Shown here in pieces: positions 35,101 through 44,300 of a stretch of DNA of 64,000 nt. Origin of the DNA: Undaria pinnatifida (Eukaryota; Sar; Phaeophyceae; Laminariales; Alariaceae); NCBI GenBank assembly GCA_012845835.1, contig JABAKD010000012.1, positions 6,868,336 to 6,932,335 of the forward strand. Reading direction: 5' to 3'. The position numbers were made by a program, and so were the translations under genes. Positions within the stretch are counted from its first letter, which is position 1. Each line of letters starts with the position of its first letter. The notes under the pieces were generated by a model, which made no database searches, was not told where the DNA came from, and saw only the letters and a list, made by a program, of their open reading frames with translations.

Positions 35101-38100
35101 CACGTACATTTTTCGCTGCCGTAGAAAAATAAATTATGCTCGTGTCATACACGTGCCAGTTGCCTTCGTTTTTCGTAACGATTTAAAAAAATATTTTTTG
35201 GCACCTCTATAGCCCGGCAGCAGGGCAAAATATGCACTCTCCCGCTGCTCTTCGCAAGAACACAGCAGTAGCTGCTGTATTACAGTAGCAAGGCCAGCAC
35301 ATACTGCGTGTCTGCGTGGGCATTGGGACAGAAAATCGAGCTACTTGGCGTGTTTAAACTGTCGGCACAAGCGAGAGCAAGGGAGCCGCTATGTGCACGT
35401 GGTTGGTGATTCTTGGTACCTACTCAGGCCGATCGTGGCAGCTGGGATTTAGACCCCTAATCTTGCAAGGCGGAGATTACACGTCTGGCTGTGTATGAGA
35501 TGGGCATACAGGCGGGATGGTGTTCGATTTCGTCCACGTCTTCGAATCGGACCTCGGCCGTGAAAATGGGCTAATTGGGCGGCGCAACTACCTCGACCGA
35601 AGCTGCCATTTGCCTCATGCTGCGGTGAAACCGAATGTATCCGACTCTAGGAGCGCCAAGCGCCAACCAGCTACAGAACAGATTCCTACCATGACTTGCT
35701 TGAGTTCCTGGTTGAGTTCCTCTGAGCATGGTGTCATTTGGAGTCTCCAGTGGGGAGCACGGTGGCTGTGAAGTGTGGTCACTCTAAAGGCATTGTGTGG
35801 GGATGATTTTAACCAAGCCTCGGTTTCAATAATATTTGCGTTATTTGATTGTACCTAAAAAAAAAAAATGTGGGCAATGCAACACAGGTGTTATCCTGTA
35901 CCTGGTAGTAAATTGCAACACTTCCTCTTACTGCAAGCCTTGGCATGCGAAACACTTACCAGGCGTTACATATTACACGTGTGATATATAATTGATTCTG
36001 CAAGTGTGTAAACATCTACTTGTACCTGGTATCAAAACAAAATTCAAAAAAACGACACCGGGACTTAGCCCATCCGAGGCGAATGCCGGCACCCACGCGG
36101 AGCCCTTGAGTTACAGTAGGAAATACCGGTACACCAGGTTATATTTTTCGTCTTTTTCCTGAGAGGGCTCGGTTGGTGCATCCCTGGCCTCCCAGGACTT
36201 CCCACTTGGACAACGCCTCGTTCCACTACTTGCGGAACGGTGCAGCTTTTCTTGATTTCTTCCTCCACCTCTTGCTTTATAGTTGAACAAAGTATCGTCA
36301 AACCACGTCCCCGTTGAGCTCAGCTTGGCTCATCAGCGAAGCTCAACTCAGCAGCGCACTGCAGCGCTATTAATAGCTCAGCAGCGACAGCGCCGTGCGG
36401 TGCCGTGCGGTGCGGTACTGCGCGATGCTATGCCGTGTTGTGCCATGCTGTGCCGTGCTGCGTGCTTTGCTGCGCTTACTCTTTCGTACACGACATTGCA
36501 GTATTATAAAAGCAGGTTCCAGCTGAGCTCAGCTTGGCTCATCAGCTCAGCTCAGTTCAGCACCGCACCGCTAGCGCTAGCTCAGCAGCGCAGCGCCGTG
36601 CCCTGCCGTGCGGCAGTGCCATGTTGTGCCGTGCTGCGTGCTTTCGCTGTAATTACTCTTTCGTACATGCCAGGTACCATTCGAAATATCATCTACATAC
36701 ACCTTACCTGTACGTACAAGGTTCTATGCTGTTTAAATAACATAAAATGCACTCGCAGCTCGGCTCAGCCCAGCTACCATAGCTCAGCAGCCCGGCGCAG
36801 CGCCGTGCGGTGCCGTGCGGTGCCGTTCCTTGCCCTGCGGTGCGGTGCTATGCCGTGCTGCGCTGGGCTTTGTGCGAACATGCAGCAGCACAAGGTATCA
36901 TGCGATACCAGGTACAGGCCCGTATGCATATGTTGTACTCTTTTTTTGCTTTTTCGTTTGATTGTCCTCTTTACAGCAGTAGGTCCTCATTTTTTTTTCG
37001 CAAATTACACCCGTATGATACCGGCGATCAGAACGTGATATCGCCAACAAGCACACAGCAGTACAGCACAGGGCACTCAGCTCTCTCTGTTCAAGTAGCT
37101 CTTGGCATTATCGAATTGCTAGATGCACCAAATCATGGGCCTCTTCTTTCTACCGCCTTCACACTTAGTTGCAGTCTTCCTTGCGCGAGCGTAGCGGGCG
37201 GCGTCAGCTGCCCGCGGAGCGCAGCTCTTGTCCCAGGTATCTGGTACCTCTGACCTTGTACCTGGTGCCTCTCGTACTCAGTACCTGGTATAATACCAGC
37301 ATGTGAAATGCCACAGGTATACAATACTGGGACCAATATCTTGCTTGCATACGACGTCCAAGATGCGCTCGAAGCAACGACGTGCCAGTATTTCGTGCCG
37401 TATTTACCGCCAGGTATTTAATAATAGGTGCACAGCGTATAGTACAAATGCAATCTTCTACTAAGGACATAGTACTAAAATATAAATCGAACTACTTGCA
37501 CGAGTGTGTACGAGTAAAAAGGGTAGGCGCTGTACTCGTGTAATAGACTCCACGAACAGCTGCCGTCGGAGCTCTCCTCATATGTAAGCGAAGTCAGGGC
37601 CTTTGTGACGTGCGACAGAATGTGAGACCAAACCCAAATCGTGTTGCAATCGACTCGAGCTCTACGGGTAGGATGTAAAAAGGGCAGGTTGATGTGAAAT
37701 ACATTTACCACCTGCGCCTGGGAAAGTCAGTGATAGGCCTATTATATACACAAGGCAGTACAACTGCTGCGTTCGACTGCTCATAGCAGTAAAAGCCACC
37801 CCAACTTTGGATGCATGTGGGAACGTGACCCTGCTCTACTTTCGGGAGGCGTGCGTTGCGTTGCGGATGAGAACAAAGCTGGATAGGTCCCCATTTGTGT
37901 GAGAAACTGCCGCGGAAGAAAGTTCAAGTGTTATACTCAGAGTAGCGGGACATACGGGAGAGAGTACCGCATCTTGGTGCTCTGGAAGCTCCACGCACCT
38001 ACGGACCAGTAATCGCTGTCCAATACGTCAAGACGAAGGAGAAGCGAGATGGAGTCTCGGGTCCAAAGGCGCCCATCGAAAAGCAATCGAAGCTCTGCCA

Positions 38101-38173
38101 CTTACCTGCCGGTCTGGATGTACTTGGCGCTGTATCGCTGGGCAAATCCTGCCATAGTACTAGAGACGGCCAT
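20147..38173 (-). CDS. small mitochondrial membrane protein, ATP synthase subunit f-like, 3 exons
   Basis: Exons on the minus strand: 38106-38173, 20957-21049 and 20147-20210 with a TGA stop at 20147-20149. Phases fit exactly: GGC AG | C TTC and CAA AA | G AAA. The 74-residue product has a short N-terminal part with QRYSAKYIQTGS, a hydrophobic segment (about residues 25-47, FAPVLHFMGVSALTHLSIKY), then a charged tail KKEEAKKLHDYYAAHH ending in His-His. A Tyr-rich segment, KYI..GS, one membrane span and a basic/aromatic tail is the layout of mitochondrial F1Fo ATP synthase subunit f, a small peripheral-stalk membrane subunit. That identity is inferred by eye. The first intron would be 17,056 nt (21050-38105), full of repeats. 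Exons 2 and 3 are well supported by codon pattern and splice sites; the link to exon 1 is the weak point, since another phase-compatible first exon lies at 21151-21212. Exon 1 starts 211 bp from the MINDY start, head-to-head. Confidence 0.6.
21151..21212 (-). other. alternative first exon for the subunit f-like gene
   Basis: ATG at 21212, 20 codons (begins MGFAGLELRIPVV) and a donor in phase 2 before GTAAAT at 21150. It would join the 20957-21049 exon across a 101-nt intron, giving a 72-residue protein. I prefer the distal exon at 38106-38173 because its sequence runs more naturally into the membrane segment (YIQTG-S-FAPV). Confidence 0.3.
21300..21950. repeat. array of palindromic GCGAGTACTCGC-like units
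   Basis: Five or more units built on CTGCGAGTACTCGCAG with variants, each followed by a (T)GAGCAGTAT-GAAC-like tail, occur near 21407, 21526, 21755, 21818 and 21893. A further fragment is at 25919-25945. Confidence 0.75.
23220..23500. repeat. cluster of ATCCCGTG words, block 1
   Basis: At least eight ATCCCG words, mostly followed by TG, and several CGGGAT reverse words occur in 280 bp at irregular spacing. Confidence 0.8.
24020..24260. repeat. cluster of ATCCCGTG words, block 2
   Basis: Further CAATCCCGTG and ATCCCGTC words, with the palindrome CCGCGGGATCCCG near the end. It is 550 bp from block 1. Confidence 0.8.
25998..26072. repeat. short direct repeat
   Basis: Two copies of AGATGCTCCCAGTATTGGAG followed by AGTAA(G/A)GT(A/C), separated by 12-15 bases. 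Confidence 0.85.
26400..27500. repeat. complex tandem repeat, period about 635 bp with internal sub-repeats
   Basis: Block 26545-26785 recurs diverged at 27180-27425 (AAAACACGGGAAA..., GAATGCGATGCAAGAAGAT, TTTTGAGCGTGCTTGG). Between and after them, a shorter unit, GCGCGACCTATTATGCAAAT with AACGTCTGCAGAGCTTGAAC, occurs about five times (26790, 26892, 27050, 27143, 27432). Confidence 0.85.
27500..30659. other. repeat fragments, no gene recognised
   Basis: Contains a hairpin-ended fragment at 28117-28146 (GAATGCCGGCACCCATGCGG then AGCCCTTG) that recurs at 36076-36106, a GC-rich block at 28200-28380, and a small hairpin AGACTTCG-GCAAAT-CGAAGTCT near 28527-28548. Open frames show no known domain. 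Confidence 0.45.
30677..31110. repeat. three tandem copies of a satellite, period 171-178 bp
   Basis: GGGGTTTCCACACCGTG-GGGGC starts units at about 30678, 30856 and 31027 (third copy diverged to TTTCAACATCGTG). Each continues with a CCCGG(G/A)G..TTTCGTT-like part and GATCGGCCAGCGG. Open frames on both strands are by-products. Confidence 0.85.
31376..32225 (+). repeat. dispersed about 1-kb element, copy A, with pentamer-rich core and hairpin end
   Basis: Parallels 36210-37230 in order: TACTTGCGGAACGGTCCAGC, CTCAGCTC-rich blocks, a (GTGCC/GTGCG)n-like run, AAGTATACCCATACTGGCGATCAGAACGTGA-like sequence, ATGAACCAAATCATGGG, then the hairpin AGCGGGCGGC...GCCCGCGG and CTTGT. No transposase is evident. 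Confidence 0.75.
32690..33305. repeat. degenerate minisatellite, GAGACTGACAAGGAATCTCAG-like units
   Basis: About 600 bp of diverged units around 30 bp long, alternating GAGACTGA(C/T)AA, GGAATCTCA and AAACGAGTCTGA. A 120-residue minus frame across part of it reflects the repeat. Confidence 0.75.
34276..34812 (-). pseudogene. fragment of LINE C-terminal region
   Basis: A minus frame includes SRTYIVGECEIYKEERDALE and EKTIAILGDRWWEQTAKQYG. This resembles the Cys/His-containing tail found after reverse transcriptase in many LINE-type elements, with Tyr where a His of the knuckle would be expected. A second frame upstream (LREELKLRFRVGDLDLPE) appears to be its N-terminal continuation after a shift. 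No RT core is nearby, so this is a 3' fragment. Assignment is from memory of the pattern. Confidence 0.6.
34913..35152 (-). CDS. unidentified 79-aa open frame
   Basis: Ends at a stop after YWIKMEKF. Composition is protein-like (NVRGYITRKFNLGAG, GFESYYRFATLTGV), but I recognise no family and see no clear splice partners. It may be a transposon remnant, being 100 bp from the LINE fragment. Confidence 0.2.
   Translation of the reverse strand: MYDTSIIYFSTAAKNVRGYITRKFNLGAGNHFVTHFQILSDEVRLEKGFESYYRFATLTGVHQGGLIRLAKYWIKMEKF
36170..37230 (+). repeat. dispersed about 1-kb element, copy B
   Basis: Same order of blocks as copy A, with two pentamer-rich cores (36310-36480 and 36520-36650) instead of one, plus a third at 36750-36880. 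It ends in the GCGGGCGGC-gtca-GCTGCCCGC hairpin followed by GGAGCG. The 251-residue plus frame across it is low-complexity and not a credible gene. Confidence 0.75.
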
Positions 38174-38384
38174 GTTTAGTTATAAGTTCTGCACTATCCC
38201 TGCCTTCGATGCTGATGAAGCTGTCTTCGAGCAATACCCTAAGTTCTGTGACGTGCTGGCGTGCTGATTGTTGTGTTGGCCGGCCAGAATGAGGAAAACG
38301 GAGGTCGTCGTAAATGGAGTTCAATATAATCAAGGTGGCATTTTTCTGAATATTGCATAACTCCGACTGCGTAGAAGTGTACGA
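38174..38384. promoter_or_regulatory. candidate bidirectional promoter
   Basis: The 211 bp between divergent start codons of the subunit f-like gene (minus) and the MINDY gene (plus). No classical TATA element is obvious. Inferred from gene order only. Confidence 0.4.
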
Positions 38385-41300
38385 ATGTCTTCGGTGCACA
38401 GCTACCGCATCAAGCGGGTACAGTTCTTCGGGAGAAAGGTGCGCCTTCTGCATATACTTGAGACGATCGTATGTACCATGTTTGCTTTGAACTCTCTGCC
38501 TGAGTTTTTTTTTCAACTCTTACCCCATACGAGTATTTTCGACCCTCGTTCGTACCTTATTTTGAACAGGTGCCTATTCTGTGCCAAAATGAGAATGGTC
38601 CATGCCCTCTGCTGGCGGTTGGGAACATCCTTCTCCTCCAGAGCAATATATTTATACACCCGGTGAGAGTTGGCGTCGCCTCAGAACGAAAGAGCATGTG
38701 TTACCCTTGAATGGATTACGCATGAATTGAAGATGTTGCCCTCGGATGGACTGCGAACGACTTGAGCGGGCAAATGTTCACTGTTTTGAAAATGAAAATG
38801 GAGAAATAGAAGCTGGTTCGTTGGCCCCACCACAACCGGCAACAAACAACTGACAAGGCACTCAGAACGTATGAAAGGCCTCTCAAGGACACTTAACATT
38901 TTCCCAAGTTATGAACTGAAGCTCATGGACAGCACTCCTATATAGTCTATGTATGATGATAATTGTCTGCTGATCTCCTCAGTGAGCTGTCTCCTCGATA
39001 CTCAAGACTTGCCAGTATTCGTACGTAAGATACAGAGTAGAAGTGTTGGTATTAATAGTCAGTATTACCAGGTACCTGGTAGTATTTTCGGAGGAACCAG
39101 GAGGAACACCTGGTAAAGCGGGCCACACGCCTTGGACCCATCGACCACCGACCACCTCCCCCACGGAACATTGTACGGATAACAAGGTCTGTTACTCCCA
39201 TCGGTTTGCCCTATCTCGCATCTCGCCACTTTACCCTTTATCCCAGGTTACCCTCGTACTTTAATACGGGCTCACTCGACGAGGCGCGCCCTACCTGTTT
39301 ACCCCGTGACAACTACGATTGAACGTACATACATGTCACACCTCTCGTGTTCTGAATAGTTACAACACAAGATGTGCTGTGGCGTGCACGTCGCGATGCC
39401 ACAGACGACATGCGTGAATCGGCCGGCCATACTCGTCCAACATCGGCCCGAGTTTCCTGTGGCGTTTGGGTTGTTTGAGGCACAAAATCGAGTTGTACGA
39501 AGTTTTCGTCAACCTCTATAAAATTGCCAACTTTTCCGAAACCGACGAGCCTCTTCTGCGGTTCCGTTTGGATACTTTTCTACTATCCTACGCAATAATT
39601 TACCTTTTGGCTCTCTCTGGACTGAAAATAAACACCTTGTAGTAGAATCCCAATTGTTGAAGCCGAAATATTGAGGCCAATGTTTTGAAGCCACCCGGGC
39701 ACTCCCCAGGCATGACTCACGAAAAAATTGCAAGAACCTGCGGCACGTTAGCTTTGGCGGTACCTCCAATACTTTTCTACTATCCTACGCAATAATTTAC
39801 CTTTTGGCTCTCTCTGGACTAAAAAGAAACACCTTGTAGTAGAATCCCATTTGTTGAAGCCGAAATATTGAGGCCAATGTTTTGAAGCCACCCGTGCACT
39901 CCCCAGGCATGACTCACGAAAAAATTGCAAGAATCTGCGGCACGTTAGCTTTGGCGGTACCTCCACGAGCTGGGATAGCTGGTACTTTCCTCCGCGCGTT
40001 GCGGCCTCATTGCCAAGATCTGGCAAACAATCCCGTCACAGTCAGCGAAGTCAGCAACGTATAAAGAAGATTCACCAACATATCAAGAATCCCTAAAAAA
40101 TCAAGCAGTACCATCTATATTCTGTATGGCTGTGAGTTGGCTGGAGTTGCCGCCAAGTTATTTGTTGGCTGGCAAAGTCAACCAACTAACTGACTTTATT
40201 CGACTAGTTGGCTGGCGACGACAGCCAGCCAACTACGTAGTCGACTAACGCAAAGTTAGGCTAGCAAAGCGAGCCAAAAATCCCCCCCTCGGCGGAGGGG
40301 GCCCCGCTGGAGGCGCCCCCGTTGGGCCCGCCTCCGGAGGATCCCGCTGAAGGCGCCGCTAGAGGCAAAATTACGCTATTCTTCATTTTGTACGCAAAAA
40401 GTACGACAACACGGCCTAGTTTAGTTTATATATAAGAAACAGGTGAATTAAAAGTATCGTCGTACTGCTCTGTAAAGGCATACGTGGTGGATCGATGTGC
40501 CATAACATGGATACGCGGACCCGGTCTGGAGATCCCTCATTGGGGATCCTTCATTGTTTGGTACACATTGTATACCTGTACCTACTCGTACGGCAGGAAA
40601 TGAAATATTTATTGCTGTAGTTTTTCTCACATCAACTCAGAAAAATCAAGTCAAAATCGAGTCCGTTGTCACTGGAGGAGCTGGCTCCAATAACTTTGGA
40701 GTGGAATAATACCTCAGAAAACAACCAGACAGGCTAATACTAGGTACACAAGAAAACGAAACTGCTCCACCACCGCCGTGGTCATTTGACGGGCCGGGTT
40801 CAACGCCGCGAGCACCCTTGGCACTGCCATCGGCACCAGCACCGTCGATGGCAATGGGTCGATGCTCCATGAGCTGCCTCTCTGGTCGCGGCGAGTTTGG
40901 GCTCCTGTCGCGGGGAAAGCGTGCCCCGTACGAAACAAGCCTTCCTACAATCGAAGAGAACATAATAATAAATAGTTGGATAGTTGGCACCGCCGCAACT
41001 GACTTGAATAACTAGCCAGCTAATATCTAGCTGGCTTATAGTCAGCCAACACAGCTCCAATATTCTGTGTTCTAAACTCCTGTTGCTGTCATCCACTGCT
41101 GCGTTCTCTTTTCCAGGACTTGTCCGAGATTTCTTTTAGCGAACTGACGCAGCTCGTGGCAGGATTTTTGCTGGACTCCAACCCGCCACATGAGGACGTG
41201 CGTATCAACGTCAACCAACAAACTCAGGTGATTGTCTGTCACATTCGTGTCACAATTAAACATATTCCAGGTACCAGGTAACATGTACGAACTGACGCAG

Positions 41301-44300
41301 CTCGTGGCAGGATTTTTGCTGGACTCCAACCCGCCACATGAGGACGTGCGTATCAACGTCAACCAACAAAATCAGGTGATTGTCACATTCGTGTCACAAT
41401 TAAAACATATTCCAGGTACCAGGTAACATATACCAGGTAGTTGTACCTGTTGGATGCTACGTAGCGTGCCTGTGATGGCGAGTGTGGCGCCGAGCGTTCG
41501 CTCCTATGGTGCGAACGGGAGAGCGGGCTGGCAGCACTAATGAAGGCAGGTAGTTGCCACGCTCACGTTACAAAGGAATAACTGAACGCTGTACAGTTTG
41601 GTTGAAAAAAACTCCCCTTGCCAACCTCGCTCGGAGATACAGAGTTGCAGATTGATGGAATTGAAGCTTCCCGCGGTCCGTATTACTTTCCTCGTAATAT
41701 CAGCTGGACACTGTCATCAAGTTGCTTCCGCGCCTTCAATATGGACTCGACGTCAACGTCCGCTTCAACAGCATCCGCGGCTTCGAATTCACGGAGGAGA
41801 TGGCGGCGTTCGATATGAGTGGCGTCACCCTGCTGCACGGATGGATCGTCGATCCAGAGGACAAACATACCGTGAGTTCACCCCGGCCTTCCCCTGTCGC
41901 GCCAGCTGAAACGCCACAATCCTCCCATGAACGCGCTTGCGACCGACTTCGACCGCCCTTGAGAGTGTGATTTTGAGCAACCCCTCCCTTACTGGCAATG
42001 TCTTTCGTGGGTATCAGGTGGCCGTCATTGAAGGACTATCGTATAACAAGCTGGTGGAAAAGCTGCTTGATTTCAGATCTTTGACAGGTGGAGCCAAGGA
42101 TTCAGAGCAACCAAGCTTGGGTGCAGACGATGGCGATGTCCCTGAAAGCAGCTCGAGTCCACCCGCAGAGCCGGCTGGTATCGAAACGAAGACCGATGAT
42201 GTCGAGACGAAAACCGCACCAGAGAGCGTCGAATCAGGGGAGAAAGTGGCAATAGCAGAAGAAGGTGCAAGGGATGTCACGCCATCGTGTGGTCCTTCGG
42301 AAGGGAGCCCTTCGATGCCAGTCGAAGGGATGGATAAAGGTATTTCGTTGTTAGAGTCAGCTGAAACTTTTTGAGTTGCGTCGAAATCCGCGATCAAAAG
42401 GAACCCTTGTGCAAGATTTTTCCGGGAAGCGCTCTGCTGAGAATGTGCCGCCCAACTGTCGAATGATACTGTTACAGACAAAGCCTCGACGAAGGTAGCA
42501 TCTGATTTGAAGGAAGGACAAGTGGCCGAAGAGTTCTTCCGCGAGACTGCCAGCCAACTCACGTACTTCGGGTTGTCGCGATTACACGCGGAGGTACGTG
42601 GCATGACAGCACTTCCATGTCCAGCAGCGTTCAGAAAGCTGTGATGCTGTGTTACAGTGCCGAATGCCTTGGCGCCTCTTTATTTCGCCACACACGTCGC
42701 TCTTTGAAACCTTGAACAGGTCCGCGAGCGACAGTTGTGTGTCTTCTTCCGCAACAACCACTTTTCGACCATGTTCAAGTACGAGGGCAAACTGTATCTG
42801 CTGATTACGGACTTGGGATACGCAAGAGAAAGCAGGTAAATGTGGTGTTGCCGTTTTTATCGTTAGGCCTGGCAATGGAATTTTTTAGATGTAGAATTTG
42901 GGGGGAAAATGTCCCATGGTCGTTCTCTAGGAAGTACATTCTTTAGCAAATCAACCAATCAGCGATGGGGCAAGAAAAACCACGTCAAGACAAAGAACTG
43001 TTCATCGGAGCGTAGCATTCACAAAAATAGTTATGTTGCCACAGGCTGCCGTAACCTTTTTTCTAAGAAAAGGTCAGCCAGACCGGGGTGCCTTCGCTTC
43101 TTGTACGAAGCGTGCTGTTGTACAGCGCCAGGCCCAGAGCGCAAAGCAGCAGCGTACACATGGACGCACGAGCGTGAGCGGCTCCTTGGATTCGGCGGGC
43201 GGCAGCACGACGGTGCTGCCCCTGTGTGATACGAAGGGATCAACCACCAGGCGACGATCTCTTGCTTTCTTTGCTGCTTTCTTTGCTGCTGCTGCTGCTG
43301 CTGCTGCTGTGCAAGCCCCTGTGCCATGTTGCGCCTCGTATGGTGTGCGGCGCCGCCCGTCTACCTCCGTGGCGGTGCGCCCAACCTCTAGCCCACGTGT
43401 AAGTTGTTGCTGTGGTGCCGCTGGGCTTGAGCCTTGGCCAAGGCTGCTCAGCACGCGCGTGGGGTCTGGCTCCAAGCTTGTATTTGTCTGGACTCCCACA
43501 CTCGTACTCGCGTGATGCGAGTCATCGTACAACGTACCAGGTACACATTTTCCCGGAAACACAAGAACCGTGCGATATTCATATAAATATGCAAACGGCC
43601 CTTACATCTCGGGCAATGGTGGAATGTTTTTCTAGAAGGTTCACATATACGATGACAGCTTTTGAAGGGACGCATCAACCTCTGGAATCTCGGCGCACCT
43701 CGTTTGCCGCTGCATCAAGGCCCGATCACACATTCCCCCCGTCCCCTCGATGGCTCCTGCTGTGATGGCAGTCGCTCGGCATGCGGCTACGCCCGCCCGT
43801 GTCTGCCCTACTCGACGAAGACACGTGGTGGTGTTTGCTTCGTTTTTTTCGTTTTTTTCTTCTGGTATATTTGTTGTTTGTTTCTGGCTATGTTTTTTAA
43901 GCTTTTGCTGTGAAACTTTTTACTCAGGAGGCAGCAAGCCAATTTTGATTAAAAAAATTCTCGCCAGCTATTAACTGGATTCAAGCGCGAATTGTTTTGC
44001 GGTCTTCTCCAAGTTCCAGCAAAGGGGTAGGCTGTTTTTTTGCCATAGTCAATCGTAATACGTCTTATCTATTGAGCGGGAGAGTGAATTTGGGCAGAAA
44101 ACACTAGTTTTCCAACACGTTTCCGGCCGATTAGACGTAAACATGCATCGGAAAAATTAAATGGTCAGCTTAGTTTTGCCCTCTGTAAATGCTGGTTAAA
44201 TGTGCCTGTCGAATGAATCCCAGGATCCAACTCGTCTCCTGTGTCGAGTAATCTTTGATATTCGGTCAGCCGTGAATGCAGTCTAAAACCTAAACCAAGT

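Larger units (their letters stand above)
21213..38105. other. 17-kb repeat-filled stretch, proposed giant intron
   Basis: No convincing exon was found on either strand. It holds palindromic GAGTACTC repeats (21.3-21.95 kb), TAAC/GTTA-rich DNA (22.0-24.7 kb), two ATCCCGTG arrays, a complex tandem repeat (26.5-27.5 kb), a three-copy satellite (30.68-31.1 kb), two copies of a 1-kb dispersed element, a GAGACTGA minisatellite and a LINE fragment. If the gene model at 20147-38173 is wrong, this is intergenic. Confidence 0.55.

Noticed and set aside
36283-37038. 251-residue plus-strand frame rich in Ala, Cys and Arg
   Set aside because: It follows the pentamer-periodic cores of a dispersed repeat; five-base periodicity gives long low-complexity frames.
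42014-42604. 196-residue minus-strand frame
   Set aside because: It is the antisense shadow of MINDY exon 5 and exon 6.
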